Below, piece after piece: positions 58,923-64,000 of a DNA stretch of 64,000 bases (position 1 is the first letter of the stretch; each line of letters opens with the position of its first letter). The notes below the pieces were generated by a model. That model saw only the letters and a list, made by a program, of their open reading frames with translations, was not told the origin of the DNA and did not search any database. The stretch covers positions 62,001 to 126,000 of the forward strand of contig CAWAYQ010000016.1 of assembly GCA_963786225.1 (NCBI GenBank), written 5' to 3'. Both the position numbers and the translations under genes were made by a program. The DNA comes from Flaviflagellibacter sp963786225. Its GTDB lineage: Bacteria; Pseudomonadota; Alphaproteobacteria; Rhizobiales; Methylopilaceae.

Positions 58923-59699
58923 GTGTTTGCGTTTCCGGTCCTGCCGCGCCGTTCGTGCGCCGGCGTTCTCTTCCTCATTGCCGTCAGTTTCGCGCTGTCC
59001 GGCTGCCAGACCGTTAAGTCCGGGAAGGCGCGGTTCGCCGGCATCGGCATGAGCTCGCGCGAATGCCTCACCCGCGTCATGTATTTCGAGTCGAACCGCT
59101 CCAGCGAGGACGGCATGCTCGGTGTCGGCACCGTCGTCATGAACCGCTACGCGTCCGGCAAATACGGAAACAGCATCTGTGCGGTGATCGGCGCGCCGCG
59201 CCAGTTCGCCCCGGGCGTCCTTTCCCGCGCCATGACCGAGCCGAAGAGCGCCGCGCGCGCCGCCAAGATCGCGGATGAGGTCCTGAAGGGCCGGCGTCAT
59301 CCCAAGGTCGGCAAGGCGGAGTTCTTCCACACCGCCGGCTACGAGCCCGGCTACAACAATATGCGCTACGTCTCGATCGAAGGCGGCAATGCCTTCTACG
59401 AGAAGGTGAAGAAGGGCGAAGACAGGGGCAATCTGGTACGCGTCGCCCGCCGGGGACCTGCGGATATCGGCGACATCATCAGCGTGAACGAAACCACGAT
59501 GCTGGCCACGGTGCCGGTGGCGGTCCCGCCGCCGGTGGACGAGCCTCCCCAGAAGCCGGTTTATGCGCCGCCGTCACCGCCGCGCATGGCGGACCGTACC
59601 CGGCCGCCACAGCCTTACATTCCGCCGCAGACCATCGAGCCCGCGCCGCCCGGTCCGGAACTCGGCTGGGTGGTCGGACCTCCGGGGCGCGTGTATTAA
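58923..59699 (+). CDS. Lipoprotein with SleB-type cell-wall hydrolase domain
   Basis: 258 residues from GTG 58923. Signal with lipobox LSGC near residue 29 (GVLFLIAVSFALSGC). Residues about 45-165 are Hydrolase_2 (SleB/CwlJ): ECLTRVMYFESNRSSEDGML with the catalytic-type Glu, GVGTVVMNRYASGKYGNSIC, AEFFHTAGYEPGYNNMRYVS. The tail is proline-rich (VPPPVDEPPQKPVYAPPSPP), perhaps spanning peptidoglycan. Probably a peptidoglycan hydrolase anchored in the outer membrane; the substrate bond is not shown. Confidence 0.88.
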   Translation: MFAFPVLPRRSCAGVLFLIAVSFALSGCQTVKSGKARFAGIGMSSRECLTRVMYFESNRSSEDGMLGVGTVVMNRYASGKYGNSICAVIGAPRQFAPGVLSRAMTEPKSAARAAKIADEVLKGRRHPKVGKAEFFHTAGYEPGYNNMRYVSIEGGNAFYEKVKKGEDRGNLVRVARRGPADIGDIISVNETTMLATVPVAVPPPVDEPPQKPVYAPPSPPRMADRTRPPQPYIPPQTIEPAPPGPELGWVVGPPGRVY

Positions 59700-59724
59700 A
59701 AAGCCGATTGTCGGGCTCGGCCTA

Positions 59725-59838
59725 ATCCCTCCTCCGGGAAGCGGGGGAGGGCCGACTCGGCGAAGCCGAGCGGGGTGGGGGAGAACCCCACCCGACCGGC
59801 CTGCGGCCGGCCACCCTCCCCTTTCAGGGGAGGGATTA
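59725..59838. repeat. Family-A repeat between convergent sleB-like and O-methyltransferase genes
   Basis: ATCCCTCCTCCGGGAAGCGG, variable hairpin CTCGGCGAAGCCGAG, CGGGGTGGGG, GACCGGCCTGCGGCCGGCC, CCCTTTCAGGGGAGGGAT. One of the cleanest full copies, running to 2 bases before the O-methyltransferase stop. Confidence 0.85.
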
Positions 59839-59840
59839 GA

Positions 59841-60515
59841 TCAGCGCTTCCTGACCAGCGTCACGCCGTCGCCGATCGGCAGCAGGACCATATCCACGCG
59901 CTCGTCGCCCTCGATCTTGGCGTTCAGGGCGCGGATCGCGTCCGTGTCCTCGTCGCCGGTATCCGGCGCGATCACCTCGCCGTGCCACAGCGTGTTGTCG
60001 ATGAGGATCAGCCCGCCCGTCCGCACAAGCTCGAGGCAGCGCTCGTAGTAGGAATCGTAGTTGGCCTTGTCGGCGTCGATGAAGGCGAAATCGAATCGTC
60101 CCTTCTCGCCGTCGGAGAGCAGACGGTCGAGCGTCGTCAGAGCGGGTGCGAGCCTGAGATCGATCTTCGACGAAAAACCGGCGGCGTCCCAGTAGCGCCG
60201 CGCGACCGACGTCCAGTCCTCGTTCACGTCGCAGCAGATGAGCGTGCCGTCCTCGGGCAAAGCGGCGGCGACCCACATAGCGCTGTAGCCGGTGAACGTG
60301 CCGACTTCGACGGCCCGCCGCGCGCGCATGCTCTTCACCAGAAACGCCATCAGCGCGCCCTGGTCCGGGCCGATCTGCATGCCGCCATGCTCCATCTCGA
60401 GCGTCTCGGCGCGCAATTGCTGCAGCAACTCGGTCTCGCGCGTGCCGATATCGACGGCGTAGCGGTAGAGGTCCGGCGAAATCTCGGTGCGCCGCTCGTT
60501 CAGTCTGTCGGTCAT
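59841..60515 (-). CDS. Class I SAM-dependent O-methyltransferase (COMT/CCoAOMT type)
   Basis: 224 residues. SAM-binding VEVGTFTGYSAMWVAAALPE, acidic loop LICCDVNEDW, RFDFAFIDADKANYDSYYER with the metal/catalytic Asp-Lys, and GGLILIDNTLWHGEV. These are the motifs of Methyltransf_3 enzymes that methylate catechol-like hydroxyls; many bacterial members act on unknown small molecules. Its start overlaps the yaiI-family stop (ATGA), so the two are co-transcribed. Confidence 0.93.
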   Translation of the reverse strand: MTDRLNERRTEISPDLYRYAVDIGTRETELLQQLRAETLEMEHGGMQIGPDQGALMAFLVKSMRARRAVEVGTFTGYSAMWVAAALPEDGTLICCDVNEDWTSVARRYWDAAGFSSKIDLRLAPALTTLDRLLSDGEKGRFDFAFIDADKANYDSYYERCLELVRTGGLILIDNTLWHGEVIAPDTGDEDTDAIRALNAKIEGDERVDMVLLPIGDGVTLVRKR

Positions 60516-60979
60516 GTGAAGCCCTTCCGCTTCAGCCTTACCACGGCCTGATCGAGCGCCATCAGGAACTCGGAGCGGTCCTTCGGCGAAAACGGCCTGG
60601 GCCCGCGCGTCGTCTGTCCGGCCGATCTCAGATCGTCCATCAGGTTGCGGGTCGCGAGCGCCATGCCGATGCTGGCCGCCGTATAGGCGCGGCCGGTATT
60701 GCCGATGACCTCGGCGCCGGCCTTCACGGCGCGGTCGGCCAAAGGCACGTCCTGGGTTATGACGATGGAGGAGGGGCCGGCCCGCTCGGCAATCCAGTCG
60801 TCGGCGACATCGGGCCCGGCCGGCACGATCACGCGCTCGATCAGCGGGTCTTTCGGCACATTGATGAAGGCGTTGGCGACGACGAAGACCTTGAGCCCGT
60901 AGCGTCCCGCGACGCGGTACACCTCGTCCTTCACGGGACAGGCATCAGCGTCGACGAAAATGGTGATCGGTTCGGTCAT
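60512..60979 (-). CDS. YaiI/YqxD family protein (UPF0178/DUF188)
   Basis: 155 residues: FVDADACPVKDEVYRVAGRY, KVFVVANAFINVPKDPLIER, VPAGPDVADDWIAERA, VITQDVPLADRAVKAGAEVI, GNTGRAY and the C-terminal SPKDRSEFLMALD. The DADACP and D-D-W acidic residues suggest a NYN/PIN-like nuclease fold, but the family's activity is not established. Confidence 0.94.
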   Translation of the reverse strand: MTEPITIFVDADACPVKDEVYRVAGRYGLKVFVVANAFINVPKDPLIERVIVPAGPDVADDWIAERAGPSSIVITQDVPLADRAVKAGAEVIGNTGRAYTAASIGMALATRNLMDDLRSAGQTTRGPRPFSPKDRSEFLMALDQAVVRLKRKGFT

Positions 60980-61249
60980 GAAGTCCCAAACAAAAAAGAG
61001 CCGCTCCGAAGCCGGGCTTTCATTGCCACCCTATCGCGGCGCGGCCGGCGGAACCCCCACCGAATTTCGTTTACTTCCGGGGCATCGTCCACGTCGGTAT
61101 ACATGCGGCTGGCGGCGCCTGCACCGCGCGGTTAAGCAATATGTCGAAGTGCTGAACAAGGATGAAAGGGCCCGGCCTTGAGCCGATGGCGGAAAGGTCC
61201 GGAATGAGTTTCCCAGGCGCCGGGTCCGAAAGCGCGCTCCCTCCCTCTG

Positions 61250-62524
61250 ATGAGTGACGAAGCGCGCGATTTCATGCAGGCCCCCACTCCATTGCACGAG
61301 GTCCGCTCCGCCCTGGCGGAGCCCGGCTTCACGAGTTTTCTGATCGTCAGGCTGCTCACCGGGCTCGCCGTCCAGATTCAGACGGTCGCGATCGGCTGGT
61401 GGATTTACGACCGCACGCGCGATCCTTTCGACCTGGGACTTGTGGGACTTACCCAGTTCCTGCCCGCATTGCTTCTGGTCCTTGTGTCCGGGGCGGCGTC
61501 GGACAGGTTCGGGCGCAATCGTATCGTCTGCATGAGCCTGGGGGTGATGGCGCTCAGCGCGATTGCTCTTCTGTTTTTTACGATGTCGGGACAGGCTCCG
61601 GTCTGGTCGGTCTTCGCCGTGCTTATGTGCTTTGGCACCGCGCGGGCGTTCTACAGTCCGGCGCAGCAGGCCCTGCTGCCCAACCTGGTTTCGGTGAAGA
61701 ACCTCGCAGGCGGAATTGCGATCAGCTCTTTCGTCCTGAAAACCGCCACCGTCCTGGGTCCCGTGGCGGGAGGCCTGCTGTACAGCATCTCGGCTCCGGC
61801 TCCGTTCGCAGTAACCATCGGTCTCCTCGTGGGAGGTGCGACGGCGGCTTTCTTCATTCCCCCTTTCGCCAAGGCAGCCATGGTCGAGGAGCCGACATGG
61901 TCGCACCTCCTTGGAGGATTCCGCTATGTCTGGTCGGACAAGCTGATCCTCGGCGCCCTTTCGCTGGACATGTTCGCGGTGCTCCTCGGTGGAGCCACAG
62001 CGCTGATGCCCGTCTATGCGCGCGATATCCTGCAGGTTGGGCCGTTCGGTTTGGGTGTGCTGAACGCCAGCCCGGCGGTGGGTGCCATCGTCCTCGGTAT
62101 TTACATGAGCATCAGGCCCATTCGGAACAGAGCGGGCCTGGTGATGCTGCTGTCCGTTGCCGTGTTCGGCATCGCGACGATCGTCTTCGGGCTGTCGCGT
62201 TCGTTCGAACTTTCCGTCGCGGCGCTCATCGTGATGGGTGCGGGCGACATGGTCAGCGTCAATCTGCGGCAGACGCTCGTCCAGCTCTGGACGCCGGATC
62301 ACCTCCGGGGGCGCGTCAGCGCCATCAACACGGTGTTTATCGGAGCCTCGAACGAGATCGGCGAGTTCCGGGCCGGTATCTCCGCCGCCCTGATCGGCAC
62401 GATCTCGGCTGTGGTCGTCGGCGGATTAGGCACGCTTGCCGTGGTCGGTCTCTGGACGCGAGTTTTCCCGGAATTGCTCGCGGTGAAAAAGCTCGGTGCC
62501 GAGAGAATTCCGGCCCCGGACTGA
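61250..62524 (+). CDS. MFS exporter of the EntS-like (MFS_3) group
   Basis: 424 residues from ATG 61250. Twelve membrane helices; loop 2-3 motif DRFGRNRIV (variant of GxxxDRxGRR), YDRTRDPFDLGLVGLTQFLP at the start, FYSPAQQALLPNLVSVKNLA and SFVLKTATVLGPVAGGLLY, LWTPDHLRGRVSAINTVFIG, which match the enterobactin-exporter-like family PF05977. Probably exports a small molecule; substrate unknown. The 270-bp gap upstream (60980-61249) holds no gene I can support. Confidence 0.92.
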   Translation: MSDEARDFMQAPTPLHEVRSALAEPGFTSFLIVRLLTGLAVQIQTVAIGWWIYDRTRDPFDLGLVGLTQFLPALLLVLVSGAASDRFGRNRIVCMSLGVMALSAIALLFFTMSGQAPVWSVFAVLMCFGTARAFYSPAQQALLPNLVSVKNLAGGIAISSFVLKTATVLGPVAGGLLYSISAPAPFAVTIGLLVGGATAAFFIPPFAKAAMVEEPTWSHLLGGFRYVWSDKLILGALSLDMFAVLLGGATALMPVYARDILQVGPFGLGVLNASPAVGAIVLGIYMSIRPIRNRAGLVMLLSVAVFGIATIVFGLSRSFELSVAALIVMGAGDMVSVNLRQTLVQLWTPDHLRGRVSAINTVFIGASNEIGEFRAGISAALIGTISAVVVGGLGTLAVVGLWTRVFPELLAVKKLGAERIPAPD

Positions 62525-62558
62525 GCCCAGCGCGCACGTCACGGGTTCCAGAAAACAA

Positions 62559-62586
62559 GAAGGGCCGCTCCGAAGAGCGACCCTTC
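62559..62586. terminator. Imperfect hairpin after the MFS gene
   Basis: GAAGGG-C-CGCTC / GAGCG-A-CCCTTC with a CGAA loop (one mismatch). No T-run follows on the + strand; on the - strand it is followed by TTGTTTTC, so it may serve - strand transcription better. 62525-62703 otherwise shows no gene. Confidence 0.35.
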
Positions 62587-62640
62587 CATTGTCATACCGC
62601 GGTGCGGCAGGGGAAAAACCCCGGCAGCACACTCGCAGCG

Positions 62641-62728
62641 TCAGGCGATCCGGAGCTCCGAAGAGATACCGCCCGCTATGACCAGCGACCGCGGGGAAAG
62701 ACAATGAGACACTGGATCACCTCCTTTC
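62641..62728 (-). promoter_or_regulatory. Perfect extended Shine-Dalgarno / 16S 3'-end match
   Basis: The + strand at 62712-62728 reads CTGGATCACCTCCTTTC, 17 bases identical to the 3' end of alphaproteobacterial 16S rRNA as I know it. The - strand therefore carries GAAAGGAGGTGATCCAG, a maximal ribosome-binding sequence, with a GTG (62712) 7 bases after GGAGG. That GTG opens a 23-codon frame ending TGA at 62641. Either strand could be functional: a strong start for a leader peptide (-), or a transcript with an anti-Shine-Dalgarno sequence (+). Confidence 0.4.
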
Positions 62729-62790
62729 GAAGAGTTTCAGACACGGAAAGAGTGGTGGTCGTTCGACTGCGCCGCGACTGCGCGTTTTGA
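62704..62790 (+). CDS. 28-codon ORF containing the 16S 3'-end-like sequence
   Basis: ATG 62704 to TGA 62790: MRHWITSFRRV, then SDTERVVVVRLRRDCAF. Codons 4-9 are formed by the CTGGATCACCTCCTTTC stretch. The upstream GGGGAAAGACA gives a weak ribosome site. Basic and Arg-rich with one Cys near the end; no family recognised. Whether it is translated is unknown. It lies between the MFS gene and the convergent cysI gene. Confidence 0.35.
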   Translation: MRHWITSFRRVSDTERVVVVRLRRDCAF

Positions 62791-63006
62791 CGCAGGTGTA
62801 ATGCCTTAACATTTCCCGCTATGCGTGTAATGGCGAGCCGCCAAAGGCCGCCGGGCGAGGGCAGAACTTGGCGCCGAAATTTCCAACTGGCGAACCGGCA
62901 GCTGCGAACTGTCGGGCGCGATCTGGGTTTTGCCCTGTCGCATGCCCTCACCCGGTCGCGTGCCGCAACTCGACCTCTCCCGCTTCGCGGGAGAGGTGTA
63001 GGTTCA
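62791..63006. repeat. Gap before cysI with a partial CTCTCCCG-type repeat
   Basis: 62791-62940 has no gene or clear signal. 62943-62999 is a repeat half: GCCCTCACCCGGTCGCG, then GACCTCTCCCGCTTCGCGGG, ending 7 bases before the cysI stop, where it can form CCTCTCCCGC-TTC-GCGGGAGAGG and end - strand transcription. Confidence 0.6.
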
Positions 63007-64000
63007 CTACGCCGCCGGGCGCTGCGGCCCCGTATTGACGTGGAAGTCCGGGCCGTTCGTGGTCGGCGCCACATGGCCCTGCCGGATCACGAAATCCGAG
63101 AAGTGTTCACCCGGCACGCGGTTCTTCGCGAAGTCCTCGAACAGCGGGTCGAGCGCGACGACGATGGCGTCCTGGTCCGCGTCTTCCAGATAGAGCTTCG
63201 ACAGCCGCTCGCCGTTGAACGCCGCGCCGAGGTACATATTGTAGCGGCCCGGTCCTTTGCCGACGAAACCGATCTCCGCGAGGTAGGGCCGCGCGCAGCC
63301 GTTCGGGCAGCCGGTCATGCGGATGACGATCTCTTCGTCGCCGATCCCGTGCTTTGCGGTCATGTCTTCGAGAATGGTGATGAGGTCCGGCAGATAGCGT
63401 TCGCTCTCGGCCAATGCAAGGCCGCAGGTCGGAAGCGCCACGCAGGCGATCGCATTGCGGCGCAGGGCGCCCGCCTCCGAGGTCAGGCCGTATTCGGCGA
63501 CAAGCTCCTCGATGGCCTTGCGGTTCTTCTTCGAGACATTGGCGATGATGACGTTCTGGTTCGACGTCATGCGGAACTCGCCGTCATGCACTTCCGCGAT
63601 CCGGCGGAGGCCGGTCATGAGGCGGCGGCTGTCCGGCCAGTCCTTGATGCGGCCGTTCTCGATGAAGAGCGTGAGATGCGACGTGCCGTTTTCGCTCTCG
63701 CTCCAGCCGTAACGGTCGCCCGTGCCGGTGAAGGTGAACGGGCGCGGTTCCGCCAGCGCCGTGCCGATCCGTTTGCCGACTTCGGCGCGCCAGGTGTCGA
63801 GCCCGCGATCCTCGACCGTGTACTTCACGCGCGCATGGGCGCGGTTCGTCCGGTCGCCCCAGTCGCGCTGCGTCGTCAATACGGCTTCGGCCGCCTTCAG
63901 CGCGTCTTCCGGAGGCACGAAGCCGAGCACGCTCGCGGTGCGCGGATAGGTCTTGGTGTCGCCGTGCGTCATGCCCATGCCGCCGCCGACCGTGACGTTC
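63007..64000 (-). CDS. cysI: Sulfite reductase hemoprotein beta subunit, C-terminal part
   Basis: Runs off the right end of the window; about 331 residues of the C-terminal part are present, and the frame is still open at 64000 (NVTVGGGMGMTHGDTKTYPR). Reduces sulfite to sulfide for cysteine synthesis. The siroheme/4Fe-4S cysteines are complete: CVALPTCGLALAESER and MTGCPNGCARPYLAEIG. Also RKAIEELVAEYGL, ITILEDMTAKHGIGDEEIVI and the heme-side Arg/Lys region MTSNQNVIIANVSKKNR. No frame break. Confidence 0.95.
   Translation of the reverse strand, partial: NVTVGGGMGMTHGDTKTYPRTASVLGFVPPEDALKAAEAVLTTQRDWGDRTNRAHARVKYTVEDRGLDTWRAEVGKRIGTALAEPRPFTFTGTGDRYGWSESENGTSHLTLFIENGRIKDWPDSRRLMTGLRRIAEVHDGEFRMTSNQNVIIANVSKKNRKAIEELVAEYGLTSEAGALRRNAIACVALPTCGLALAESERYLPDLITILEDMTAKHGIGDEEIVIRMTGCPNGCARPYLAEIGFVGKGPGRYNMYLGAAFNGERLSKLYLEDADQDAIVVALDPLFEDFAKNRVPGEHFSDFVIRQGHVAPTTNGPDFHVNTGPQRPAA

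Noticed and set aside
62704..62790. Fragment of a 16S rRNA gene
   Set aside because: Only 17 bases match; upstream bases do not resemble the 16S 3' domain and no 23S or spacer follows.

Overview
The window is GC-rich chromosomal DNA from an alphaproteobacterium, most likely order Hyphomicrobiales (Rhizobiales). The evidence is gene order: tRNA-Ala / FYDLN-acid protein / aroA-cmk-rpsA; trpFBA-accD-folC; addAB-murU-tsaE/amgK-divL-ahcY; and chvI-chvG-hprK-EIIA-HPr near pckA. The CtrA-pathway protein DivL and the short HprK are also typical of the class. The genus cannot be fixed from the sequence; the 25997/45069 repeat pair resembles repeats I associate with Bradyrhizobium/Xanthobacteraceae-like genomes (memory-based inference).

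Layout. 1-12045: the 3' part of a giant type I-secreted adhesin (T1SS-143/VCBS-like repeats, a VWA domain, cadherin-like modules, RTX repeats), broken by dozens of apparent frameshifts. 12107-14990: a small exported protein, a lipoprotein of the periplasmic-binding-protein fold, and a secreted alpha/beta hydrolase beside a tRNA-Ala gene whose 3' end appears duplicated about 1.3 kb away. 15343-27437: a mostly + strand housekeeping run (aroA, cmk, rpsA, sppA, ihfB, lapA, trpF, trpB, trpA, accD, folC). 27646-50868: a long - strand run: trxA, addA, addB, murU-like, tsaE-amgK fusion, divL, ahcY, a lower-GC relic with a PD-(D/E)XK-like motif, a YbaL-type antiporter, sthA, ptsH, EIIA(Man), hprK, chvG, chvI. 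51029-64000: hugZ-like, pckA, an NhaD-like antiporter, a PEP-carboxylase-like protein with an altered active-site loop, a BrnA-like small gene, a SleB-type lipoprotein, an O-methyltransferase, a YaiI-family protein, an MFS exporter, a tiny ORF carrying a 17-nt match to the 16S rRNA 3' end, and the C-terminal part of cysI.

Functional themes. chvI/chvG, hprK, EIIA, HPr and pckA form the known alphaproteobacterial module linking envelope/acid sensing and PTS phosphorylation to gluconeogenesis. The tsaE-amgK and murU-like genes suggest a MurNAc recycling route. divL belongs to cell-cycle control. addAB is recombination repair.

Two features cut across the window. Single-base indels break eight otherwise well-conserved genes outside the adhesin (folC, addA, addB, murU, divL, ahcY, hugZ, brnA-like), and each gene returns to a whole number of codons when the indels are undone. 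Consensus errors are therefore likelier than decay, and the adhesin breaks should be read in that light. Second, most longer intergenic gaps are filled by a modular repeat family built of hairpins whose stem sequences differ between copies yet keep pairing, with a separate family of about 26-bp palindromes (AACTCGG...CCGAGTT) nested in some copies.
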